A stretch of DNA of 38,048 nucleotides, from contig JAEUSK010000053.1 in the NCBI GenBank assembly GCA_016787925.1, positions 1-38,048 of the forward strand, given 5' to 3'. The translations under genes and the position numbers were made by a program. Positions 30,913 to 38,048 of this stretch are shown one piece after another; the stretch's first letter is position 1, and each line of letters opens with the position of its first letter. The notes beneath the pieces were generated by a model. That model was not told the DNA's origin. It was given only the letters and a program-made list of their open reading frames with translations, and made no database searches. Origin of the DNA: a bacterium. GTDB taxonomy: Bacteria; CLD3; SB21.

Positions 30913-31075
30913 AAAAAGGGCGCAGAGAAAAACATCTGATCGCCCTTTGTTCTTTGTTATTAAGCGTTGTTCATTGATCCCTGTATCTCGCCGTTCATGC
31001 CCTGAATTCAGCTGTTGGTGACATATTGTTTGAACTGTGACGAACAATTTGTTTTATTGCGGTAAAACAAAATCT
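30913..31075 (+). repeat. Duplicated intergenic module, copy 2, with terminator
   Basis: AAAAGGGCG (about 30914-30922) and CGCCCTTTG (about 30940-30949) make the terminator hairpin for the DUF4249 gene. The following ~120 bases are related to 27020-27160. The module ends just before the ribosome site of the acyltransferase gene at 31093, so its right part may act as promoter. Confidence 0.6.
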
Positions 31076-31092
31076 AAACCAAGGAGCCTTCT

Positions 31093-32283
31093 ATGAAGAC
31101 AACAGACCCTCCCCGCCGTTATGATCTCGATTGGTTGCGCGTGATCGCTTTTGCCATTCTGATCCTTTTTCATTGCGGTATGATGTTCAACACTTGGGAT
31201 TGGCACATCAAAAACAATTATACGACAAACGCGATTGAGTCGTTCATGAATTTTTTGCATCAATGGCGCATGCCCCTCTTGTTCTTCATTTCCGGTGCAG
31301 CAGTTTGGTTTGCAATGGAGAAGTATTCTCTCAAGCAATACTTTGCAGAGCGGCATAAAAGACTGCTCATTCCACTCTTATTCGGAATGTTAGTGGTCAT
31401 TCCGCCGCAGGTATATCATGAACGGTTATTCCAGGGACACACACTTTCATTCACTGAATTTTACACAACAGTTCTGCAATTCAAGCCCTATCCTGAAGGC
31501 AACTTCAGTTGGCACCACATGTGGTATATTCCGTACATATTTACGTTTTCTCTGATTACGATCCCCTTATTTCGTTATTGGAAAAGTGAGAACGGCAGGA
31601 ATCAACTAGCGCGTTTTGTATCGAAGTTCGAAAATGGCAGTTTAATATTGTTGTGGTTCATTCCTATGGCGATTAGTGAGAACATACTTCGTCCATTCTG
31701 GCAGGAAAACAGGAATAATCTGATTTCCGATTGGGCACAATTCTCAGCTACGCTGATCCTTTTTTGTCTTGGCTATATATTGGCGTCGCAGAGAAACATT
31801 TGGCAGACCATCGAACGCCTTCGTTTTAAATCTCTTTCTTTCGGCTGCATTAGCTTTATAATTCTATTTGTGATTTGGGAATCGAATTATGAACCTAATA
31901 AAATTGAATATGCAGTTTACCGAGTCCTGCGCAGTTTAAACATATGGTGTTGGATTCTTATTCTGCTCGGTTTTGGAAGAAGACATCTTAATTTTAACAA
32001 CTCGGTTTTGAAATATACTAACGAAGCGGTATACCCGTTTTATATCGTACATCAAACGGTTACGGTGGTGGCTGGATATTACCTGATTTCGTGGGACATT
32101 CCGATTCTTCCAAAGTTTCTCGTTGTCACCGGATTGACGATCGGGTTCAGTTGGATCATATATGAGATTGTAAAAAGGAACAATCTCACGCGGCTGGTCT
32201 TTGGATTAAAAATGAGGACGTCAAATCAGGCGGAGAGAACGATTGCCACCGAAAAAACTGTTGTTTCGTACGGCGCTAAATGA
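31093..32283 (+). CDS. Acyltransferase family 3 membrane protein (OpgC-like)
   Basis: 396 residues with about ten transmembrane segments. The N-terminal 'RRYDLDWLRVIAFAILILFH' carries the family's conserved R..D..R...I..V..H; then 'HQWRMPLLFFISGAAVWFAM' and KRLLIPLLFGMLVVIPPQVY are standard acyltransferase-3 phrases. OpgC-type members succinylate periplasmic glucans; others O-acylate surface sugars. The substrate here is unknown. Good AAGGAG before the ATG. It is in the inner membrane. No glycan synthesis genes are adjacent. Confidence 0.9.
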   Translation: MKTTDPPRRYDLDWLRVIAFAILILFHCGMMFNTWDWHIKNNYTTNAIESFMNFLHQWRMPLLFFISGAAVWFAMEKYSLKQYFAERHKRLLIPLLFGMLVVIPPQVYHERLFQGHTLSFTEFYTTVLQFKPYPEGNFSWHHMWYIPYIFTFSLITIPLFRYWKSENGRNQLARFVSKFENGSLILLWFIPMAISENILRPFWQENRNNLISDWAQFSATLILFCLGYILASQRNIWQTIERLRFKSLSFGCISFIILFVIWESNYEPNKIEYAVYRVLRSLNIWCWILILLGFGRRHLNFNNSVLKYTNEAVYPFYIVHQTVTVVAGYYLISWDIPILPKFLVVTGLTIGFSWIIYEIVKRNNLTRLVFGLKMRTSNQAERTIATEKTVVSYGAK

Positions 32284-32418
32284 AACGTGAATTATAAGTG
32301 AAAGTGCGAAATAATTTGAAAAGAAAGCTATCAGAAGACCGTGGAATCAAATGTTCAGCTTGAACAAATGATTTCAAACCATCAATAAATTTATTGACTA
32401 ATTAACTATGGGATAGAT

Positions 32419-33198
32419 ATGTTGGACAGTGAATGTGAAACAAACACCAACAGGCGAATTGGAAATGTTAAAGTAATTGCTGACATAGATCTGCTCTGCT
32501 CAAGACTTCAACGAAAAAATGAATACCTTCGATTTATTGCACATGACCTTCGAAATCCTTTGACGGCCATTTTTGGGAATGCCGAGCTCATTTTAGAAGA
32601 TATTTTCCACAACCGTTACAATAGCGAACTATTTGCCCATCATGTAAATAACATCATCCACGCGTCAAAACATATATCTTCTTTGTTAACGGAGCTTGAC
32701 AAATACACGATCTTTGAAGGAGGAGATGTCGAACTGAACTTAATGTCATATAACATAGACGAACTCTTGAAAGAAAGCTTTGATATGTATCTGCCCGTTG
32801 CTACCAATAAATCTATCACATTTAAGTCAAATTACGGTGTTCTACCGGCCATCAGTATTGACCCGGTTCGCATTCTGGAAGTCATGGATAATCTCATTAC
32901 AAATGCTTTGAAATATACAAAACCTCCGGGAGAAGTTTATGTTTCCGCCGATTATGACGATCTTTGGGTCTATGTTAGTGTTACAGATTCCGGTGAAGGG
33001 CTTTCCGACGAAGATTTGAAGGATATTTTCAAGCCATTTGCAAGATTGAGTTCAAAACCTGTAAATGGCGAAAAGTCCACAGGCCTGGGTCTATATATAT
33101 CAAAGCGAATAGTTGATCTGCACGGAGGTAGTATTCATGTTGAAAGTACAAAAGGACTTGGATCACGATTCGGTTTTCAATTGCCGAGAAAACAGTAG
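32419..33198 (+). CDS. Soluble histidine kinase
   Basis: 259 residues, no transmembrane or sensor domain. HisKA box 'LRFIAHDLRNPLTAIFGNAE' with the phosphorylated His at 42, then the HATPase domain: N box VMDNLITNALKYTKPPGE, G1 VTDSGEGL, F box DIFKPFARLS, G2 STGLGLYISKRIV. The short N-terminus may form a coiled coil with a partner. It has no adjacent response regulator, so it could work with the orphan components of the region. Cytosolic. Confidence 0.88.
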   Translation: MLDSECETNTNRRIGNVKVIADIDLLCSRLQRKNEYLRFIAHDLRNPLTAIFGNAELILEDIFHNRYNSELFAHHVNNIIHASKHISSLLTELDKYTIFEGGDVELNLMSYNIDELLKESFDMYLPVATNKSITFKSNYGVLPAISIDPVRILEVMDNLITNALKYTKPPGEVYVSADYDDLWVYVSVTDSGEGLSDEDLKDIFKPFARLSSKPVNGEKSTGLGLYISKRIVDLHGGSIHVESTKGLGSRFGFQLPRKQ

Positions 33199-33285
33199 AA
33201 TCGTCTCCGTTGAAGAGCGTGACGATAGCATATAAAATATATAAATATTGAATTTATTTGTGTTATGCTTTCACTGGGTAATTAC

Positions 33286-34269
33286 ATGAGAATAATATTT
33301 AGTTCAGTTATTGTATCCTCAATGTTGTTTTGGGGCTGCGATATGATGGATCCTGAAGACCCCGGCGCCTTGGTTCCTCCAACTGTTGATCAGGATGCTT
33401 ACTTGCCACAAATGACAATTACCGTTTCAAATCACACTCGTGCGATTCATGTCCAAACATTTGGAAATGACGGCAATCCTGCTTTGTTTGTTTTACACGG
33501 TTCTGCATCGGACTTCAGACCCTACCTTCCGTTGCAAAACCTGTCCGATAGATATTATGTAATCATGTGGGATCAAAGAGGAAGCGGCCTATCTGAAAGA
33601 GTTACCGAAGGAGAGATCACATGGGATGCCGTTGTCGAAGAAATTGATCAAATGAAAAATCACTTTTCTCCCGATGCTCCGGTAACGCTGATTGGACATT
33701 CCTGGGGAGGCGCGTATGCTGCATTATATATGTCAAGACGGCCTGAAAATGTTCGTCAGGCAGTTTTAGCCGAGCCTGGCCCAGCGCTTAACGGAGATAT
33801 TTTTCGTGACACAAAAAACGAATTATTCACATTAGATCTTTCCGAAAAAATTTATAACGATTTAGCATGGAGCGGAGAATTTTTATCAGCAAAAGATCAT
33901 GAGCAAATGGATTATAAATATATGATGCAATTAAGAGGTACCATGGTGAACTACTTTTGCGATAAAAACCATGTGCCTGCATGGCCGATCTGGCGGATTG
34001 GAGCCTATGTGGAATATGTCAGGCAAAACCGTATCTTGAAGGAAAAAGATTTTAGTTTTGCAGTCGGACTGGAATCGTTTCCAAACAAAGTACTAATTAT
34101 TGGATCAGAGTGCAGTGCATTGGGCTATGATTTTCAAGTAAAACAACATCAGAAACTGTTCAAATCGGCTGAAGTTGTTCGAATTGAGAATTCTGGTCAT
34201 CGGCTTTTTACCGAACAGTTTGAATTGGTTCTTCAGGCTCTCCACAATTATTTATTGGAATACAATTAA
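33286..34269 (+). CDS. Alpha/beta-hydrolase lipoprotein
   Basis: About 327 residues from ATG 33286 (an in-frame ATG at 33265 is possible). Lipobox LFWGC. The alpha/beta-hydrolase fold is clear: 'ALFVLHGSASDFRPYLPL' (oxyanion HG), 'YVIMWDQRGSGLSER', the nucleophile elbow GHSWGGAY, and the catalytic His in ENSGHRLF. It resembles proline iminopeptidase-like hydrolases. An exported membrane-anchored esterase or peptidase is likely; the substrate is unknown. The following outer-membrane protein gene starts 15 bases after its stop, so they are probably co-transcribed. Confidence 0.85.
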   Translation: MRIIFSSVIVSSMLFWGCDMMDPEDPGALVPPTVDQDAYLPQMTITVSNHTRAIHVQTFGNDGNPALFVLHGSASDFRPYLPLQNLSDRYYVIMWDQRGSGLSERVTEGEITWDAVVEEIDQMKNHFSPDAPVTLIGHSWGGAYAALYMSRRPENVRQAVLAEPGPALNGDIFRDTKNELFTLDLSEKIYNDLAWSGEFLSAKDHEQMDYKYMMQLRGTMVNYFCDKNHVPAWPIWRIGAYVEYVRQNRILKEKDFSFAVGLESFPNKVLIIGSECSALGYDFQVKQHQKLFKSAEVVRIENSGHRLFTEQFELVLQALHNYLLEYN

Positions 34270-34284
34270 GAAAATGAGATTGTC

Positions 34285-35022
34285 ATGAGACGACGGGTTT
34301 CTTTCTATGGTATAATAATTATCTGTTTAACTTTTGTTGAGCATTCAGTAGCTCAGACGGCTGTTTATCCGCGCGTGAGTTCCCGTCATAATTTTAGTTT
34401 TGAATTGTCAATGAATCCTGCTTTTTTTCTTGAATGCGGATACCATCGCCGCATCGCAGATATCGCGGGAAAACCCGTACTCATTCATGCTACCGTGGGC
34501 TCTCCAATGTTTTTACTGCAAGAGTTCGATTCTTTTCGATTTGGATTAGGCAGCTCCGTCAAGTGGATTGAACATGGCCGATTTGACCTGGTCGGCGGGC
34601 TATTCACATCTGTTGCCACCAATGAAAACGTAAACGGAAAATTTGTAGCGTGGAATTTGATGTTGACCGTATTACCCGGTTATTACCATAAAAAATGGTT
34701 TACTGCTTTGCAATTCATGTGGAAACCAACTATCGCCACCCGCATTGCACATTCCGATTATGCAAAATCGGCTTTTGATAACCGGTACCCGAACGATACT
34801 CCGCCGGATAAAATGATCAAAGGCCCCAAAGATGGTTGGTATTTGACGCCGGCCAACCGCGTAATGGCTGGCTTAATGGGTGGTTATACCATAGGTCAAT
34901 CACATACGATTTATCTGAAGGGAGGGATCAATTATACGCCAAATTATTTTAATATTTTCATGTTTGGTGATATCGGTGTCATTCCATATTATGCGAATTT
35001 GGGAGTTATCCGTCATTGGTAA
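34285..35022 (+). CDS. Outer-membrane-type protein, unrecognised
   Basis: 245 residues. Signal peptide (about 1-24, ...FVEHSVAQ), then strands rich in aromatic residues and glycine ('NFSFELSMNPAFFLECGYHR', 'VGGLFTSVATNENVNGKFVA', 'IYLKGGINYTPNYFNIFMFG') and a C-terminal aromatic (RHW). It is likely a beta-barrel of 10-12 strands in the outer membrane. It follows the hydrolase gene closely, suggesting a common role at the cell surface. Family not assigned. Confidence 0.7.
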   Translation: MRRRVSFYGIIIICLTFVEHSVAQTAVYPRVSSRHNFSFELSMNPAFFLECGYHRRIADIAGKPVLIHATVGSPMFLLQEFDSFRFGLGSSVKWIEHGRFDLVGGLFTSVATNENVNGKFVAWNLMLTVLPGYYHKKWFTALQFMWKPTIATRIAHSDYAKSAFDNRYPNDTPPDKMIKGPKDGWYLTPANRVMAGLMGGYTIGQSHTIYLKGGINYTPNYFNIFMFGDIGVIPYYANLGVIRHW

Positions 35023-35126
35023 GTACTGTCCAATCGAATCGAACATTTCATTTTAGCGGCCTGATTAATGTCTTGGTAAGTTAGATTTTTCTTCATTAAA
35101 TTATTTTGATTTCAATCGGAATGAAT

Positions 35127-36239
35127 ATGTCCTACCAAATCAAAAAATGGCTGATCCTCTTTGGCATTTGTACCTTTGTTGGCCTCTTCAGTTTCAGCGC
35201 GTATCAGGCCAGTTTTCTTATGGAGCAGGAATCGGTGCCTGCTGTAGTAATCTTAATTAATGAATTCACCGGCAGCTATTCCTATTTTCTTTTACTGCCA
35301 TTTATTTTGTTTTTTATCGAACGGATGCGATTTAGCAGAACTAACTGGTATTGGATGGTTCCATCGCACATTGTGTTTACTATGATGTCGAGCGTGACGC
35401 ATACTATGCTCATGACCGTCTCGCGCGTGTGGCTTTATAACAAATTTGATTTTGGAACTTATGATCTGGGAGAACCTTATTATCGTTTTGTGATGGAATA
35501 CCATAAACAGTTTCTGATTTACTGCAGTGTTGTTGTCGCAGTTTATGTCGTGGACTATTACAGGAAAAACCGCGAGCGCGAAAAAAAGGCCGCTGAACTG
35601 CAACTGACAGCGGCACAACTCCAATCGCAACTTGTCCAGGCCCAGCTTCAATCTCTGAAAGGGCAGCTTCAACCGCATTTTTTGTTTAATACATTAAACA
35701 TGATTTCTTCCTTCATGTATGAGGATGTGAAAAAGGCAGATAAGATGATGGCTCAGTTAAGTACCATGCTGCGTATGTTGCTGGAGCATTCGGATTGGCA
35801 AGAAGTTACGCTGAAACATGAATTGGTTTTCCTGAATTTGTACCTTGATATCATGCGCGCGCGATTTGAGGATAAGTTGAAAACAGATATTCAACTTGGT
35901 GCCGGTTTGGAATTGGCCATAGTTCCCAATCTTATTTTGCAGCCTCTCGTGGAGAACGCGATAAAACATAATGATTTTGAAAGATCCGATATAACGGCTG
36001 TACGTATCCGGATTTACAAAGAAAATTCATTTTTGTTTTTGTTCGTGAGTGACAATGGCCCGGGGTTCAACGGCAACGTGGCAAGTCTGCTAGAAAAAGG
36101 AATTGGTCTGTCCAATATGAAAGAACGGTTATTTCGTTTATATGGCGAGGAACATCAACTCGAATTTTCCAAATCTCAGGATGGAGGATTACAAATCATG
36201 ATCAAAATTCCGTATAAGACAGCCGCTCAAAAACAATAA
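35127..36239 (+). CDS. LytS-type sensor histidine kinase
   Basis: About 370 residues from ATG 35127, the best placed after TCGGA; TTG 35106 and ATG 35121 are alternatives. Four transmembrane segments (about 8-25, 50-66, 80-100, 130-146 in this numbering) are followed by a Gln-rich coiled coil (AELQLTAAQLQSQLVQAQLQ). The His_kinase (PF06580-type) box is 'LKGQLQPHFLFNTLNMISSF' with the phosphorylated His, then the HATPase: N box LQPLVENAIKHN, G1 VSDNGPGF, G2 GIGLSNMKERL. It pairs with the LytTR regulator 24 bases downstream. The signal is unknown. Confidence 0.9.
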   Translation: MSYQIKKWLILFGICTFVGLFSFSAYQASFLMEQESVPAVVILINEFTGSYSYFLLLPFILFFIERMRFSRTNWYWMVPSHIVFTMMSSVTHTMLMTVSRVWLYNKFDFGTYDLGEPYYRFVMEYHKQFLIYCSVVVAVYVVDYYRKNREREKKAAELQLTAAQLQSQLVQAQLQSLKGQLQPHFLFNTLNMISSFMYEDVKKADKMMAQLSTMLRMLLEHSDWQEVTLKHELVFLNLYLDIMRARFEDKLKTDIQLGAGLELAIVPNLILQPLVENAIKHNDFERSDITAVRIRIYKENSFLFLFVSDNGPGFNGNVASLLEKGIGLSNMKERLFRLYGEEHQLEFSKSQDGGLQIMIKIPYKTAAQKQ

Positions 36240-36263
36240 AATGAAACGTGCGGACAATGCAAT

Positions 36264-37013
36264 ATGAAAATTCGTGCACTTATTATTGATGACGAGCCGC
36301 CGGCACGGAAGAAGATCCGGCATTTGCTGAAGAACGAATCACGCGTGGAAATTATCGGCGAAGCAGGCGACGGGCTTACGGCAGTAGAGGCTATTGACCG
36401 GCTCAAGCCGAATCTGATTTTCCTCGATATTCAAATGCCGAAGATGAGCGGGTTTGAAGTGTTGCAAGCGGTCGAGAAAAAGCCGCTGGTTATTTTTACG
36501 ACAGCTTATGACCAATATGCACTCAAAGCGTTTGACGTGCGTGCACTGGACTACCTGCTCAAACCTTTTGATGAAACACGATTTCAGGAAGCGCTTGACC
36601 GGGTCATCGATACACGAAAGGATCAAAATGAAGTTCACCAAAAAATTACCGATCTGCTCGAGGAATTTCAATCCCAACAAACCCACATTCATCGCCTTTT
36701 ATTAAAATCATCCGGGAAGATCTTTTTTGTCAAAACCGACGATATTCAATGGATTGAAGCGGAAGAAAAATACGTACATTTGCATACAACGAAAGAATGC
36801 TATCTTCACCGCGAGACCATGAACAGCCTGGCAAGTAAACTCGATCCAAAACAATTCATTCGTGTTCACCGCTCCTATATCGTCAACCTGGATTCTGTGA
36901 AAGAACTTCAGCCGTGGTCGCACGGAGATTATGTGATTATTTTGAAGGATGGTGCGAAATTAAACCTGGGGAGAAGCTACCGGGAGCGGTTCATGGAGGT
37001 TTTCGGGAAATAA
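36264..37013 (+). CDS. LytTR-family response regulator
   Basis: 249 residues. Receiver domain (1-120) with acidic pocket DDEPP (9-10), phosphoacceptor D55 in LIFLDIQMPKMSGFEVL, Thr in IFTTAYDQY and Lys in YLLKPFD. A linker helix (120-140) and the LytTR DNA-binding domain (about 145-247: 'FVKTDDIQWIEAEEKYVHLH', FIRVHRSYIVNLDSVKEL, 'GAKLNLGRSYRERFMEVFGK'). It forms an operon with the LytS-like kinase and is followed by a terminator. The targets are not known. Confidence 0.93.
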   Translation: MKIRALIIDDEPPARKKIRHLLKNESRVEIIGEAGDGLTAVEAIDRLKPNLIFLDIQMPKMSGFEVLQAVEKKPLVIFTTAYDQYALKAFDVRALDYLLKPFDETRFQEALDRVIDTRKDQNEVHQKITDLLEEFQSQQTHIHRLLLKSSGKIFFVKTDDIQWIEAEEKYVHLHTTKECYLHRETMNSLASKLDPKQFIRVHRSYIVNLDSVKELQPWSHGDYVIILKDGAKLNLGRSYRERFMEVFGK

Positions 37014-37025
37014 GCTGATAATAAA

Positions 37026-37060
37026 AAAAGGCTGCCCGGTCTAACCGAACAGCCTTTTCA
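37026..37060. terminator. Rho-independent terminator after the LytTR gene
   Basis: AAGGCTG and CAGCCTT form the stem, with an A-run before and TTTTC after, so it can also stop the opposing 37089-37772 transcript. Confidence 0.8.
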
Positions 37061-37088
37061 ACGATGGCATTAGTTCTATTGCTGTTTT

Positions 37089-37772
37089 TTAATTTTGCAG
37101 ATTAACAGGTCTCTTATAAGTTACTGTTAAATTTGAAAAAGTTACATCTGTGTACATATTGCTATCGTTCTCTCGGCTACTCTTCTTCCCAATTCCGAAT
37201 TGAGTTTTGTGCAAATTTGTTGCGGTCTGAAAATCTTGTACAACTGCCGAATTACCAGCCCAAGCCACTGTTGTTGGACCACCTCCAGGAGCATGTGGGA
37301 TAAAGATGCTTCCATAATTATTCCCAAGCAATATATCATACCAAATTACTCCGTTGTCAATATCCTCAAACCTAAAAGGTGCTGTGGTAATGTCACGAAA
37401 TTCTGTTGCGAATCCACTACCGGAATACATCGTATTTGAAAATGTAATACTCGCACTGATACTTAGTATTCTTGCATTTGTAATGGTTGTAATATCATAG
37501 TAGACATAACTTCTGTAACGTTCACCGTAGAAATTACCGGTTTTGTTATTCGGATAGTACTTGAAGAAACTTTCATTAAAAGTTCCAATGCTCGCTTGAT
37601 AAATGGGAGAAAGGTTAATAGTAACAATTTCTGAATCAGGCGGTGGTGGTGGTGGCCCCGGAGGCTTAGAAAGATTAAACGAATCAGCTGATGAATCTAC
37701 AAAAGTTGGTTTTTCACAACCATGAAGCGCGATCGATAAGACGAACGCAATAAGAATGACCTTGGTTTTCAC
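37089..37772 (-). CDS. Lipoprotein with proline-rich linker, unrecognised
   Basis: 227 residues from a GTG start with AAGGAG upstream. Lipobox SIALHGC (Cys 19), then a linker KPPGPPPPPPDSE (about 36-48) that spaces the body from the membrane. The body (about 50-222) is beta-rich: 'RSYVYYDITTITNARILSIS', ASITFSNTMYS, 'PTTVAWAGNSAVVQDFQTAT', and ends VTFSNLTVTYKRPV. It could be a surface-exposed binding domain; no family or catalytic residues recognised. It stands opposite the LytS-LytTR operon, the two being separated by the terminator. Confidence 0.7.
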   Translation of the reverse strand: MKTKVILIAFVLSIALHGCEKPTFVDSSADSFNLSKPPGPPPPPPDSEIVTINLSPIYQASIGTFNESFFKYYPNNKTGNFYGERYRSYVYYDITTITNARILSISASITFSNTMYSGSGFATEFRDITTAPFRFEDIDNGVIWYDILLGNNYGSIFIPHAPGGGPTTVAWAGNSAVVQDFQTATNLHKTQFGIGKKSSRENDSNMYTDVTFSNLTVTYKRPVNLQN

Positions 37773-37958
37773 AGGGGTCTCCTTAAGGTTTGGCTCAATT
37801 AGAATTTGGAAAAGGCTTAAATAGAACTAATATCAAATACATTTTATCAAAAAAATCCGTGATTTCCTAGAAAAAAAATTCTTTTTGCATCACCTGGTTC
37901 AAATTGCAAGGTAATTATAAAAGATCTTGCACTAAATTTAAAATGATTAAATTAGTGT

Positions 37959-38048
37959 ATGGATCTGCAAACGTTTGAATTTATTGGAAAAAGTGAGAAT
38001 CGAGCCCGACTTTTTCTTCGAAAATTGTGTTACAAAAAAGGACGCGTT
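37959..38048 (+). CDS. Start of a gene cut off by the window end
   Basis: An ATG at 37959 opens 30 codons without a stop to the window end: MDLQTFEFIGKSENRARLFL, then RKLCYKKGRV. The last part resembles the beginning of IS1595-type transposases, where a hydrophobic helix and 'xGxVCPxC' zinc knuckle follow, but the knuckle would lie outside the window. 37773-37958 has no other feature than AT-rich promoter-like sequence. Tentative. Confidence 0.4.
   Translation, partial: MDLQTFEFIGKSENRARLFLRKLCYKKGRV

Overview
The window looks like a chromosomal segment of a Gram-negative bacterium of the FCB superphylum (Bacteroidota / Ignavibacteriota / KSB1-Calditrichota neighbourhood). The evidence is a TonB-dependent receptor with an N-terminal carboxypeptidase-regulatory-like domain paired with a DUF4249-type lipoprotein, LytS/LytTR two-component genes, a long ThyX-like protein, a four-helix-bundle protein, a YtxJ bacilliredoxin, many short lipoproteins, and abundant small palindromic intergenic repeats. 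This placement is inferred from gene content; no rRNA or other marker gene is present.

Region 1-3.6 kb is the most unusual part. It is an integron-like array of four short cassettes (about 22-694, 850-1208, 1555-1739, 2098-2401) separated by large structured sites (fragment 1-27, A 685-855, B 1202-1560, C 1733-2103). A different kind of site (D, 2402-2470) is followed by a short tyrosine recombinase (2693-3547, minus strand) that lacks the extra domain of integron integrases. Each cassette carries its own 16-19 bp inverted termini starting with GTTA, and a G:T wobble is conserved at the 11th position of all four. The sites have attC-like paired arms, a one-base bulge in site A, and a side hairpin whose stem changes sequence but keeps pairing from site to site. 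Only cassettes 1 and 4 carry convincing genes, both reading away from the recombinase.

Region 2.5-5.3 kb holds three same-direction copies of a ~190 bp palindromic dispersed repeat. They flank the recombinase and a pair of small exported-protein genes. Region 5.4-11.5 kb (minus strand) is housekeeping and metabolism: ThyX-like protein, four-helix-bundle protein, enoyl-CoA hydratase, ACT-domain protein, sensor kinase, NAGPA-like lipoprotein. Region 11.6-17.5 kb (plus strand) has a small outer-membrane protein, a radical SAM protein, UbiX, PBP1A and free-methionine-(R)-sulfoxide reductase, with MITE-like repeats between.

Region 17.5-20.4 kb (minus) is a compact MarR - multiheme cytochrome c (ten CXXCH plus one CXXXCH) - double-rhodanese lipoprotein operon, probably a periplasmic redox/sulfur module. 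Region 20.5-26.1 kb (minus) is a DNA-damage/thiol-stress neighbourhood: AlkD-like, SRPBCC, YtxJ, AlkC-like, DinB and TfoX C-terminal-type proteins. It also holds two decayed gene remnants, a second AlkD tail and a deleted VOC gene. Region 26.3-37.8 kb is mostly plus strand: a secreted protein, TonB receptor plus DUF4249 lipoprotein, acyltransferase, soluble histidine kinase, alpha/beta hydrolase lipoprotein, an outer-membrane protein, and a LytS-LytTR pair, followed by a minus-strand lipoprotein. The window ends inside a reading frame starting at 37959. No tRNA, rRNA or CRISPR array was seen. All functional calls are from reading motifs by eye; no database search was possible.
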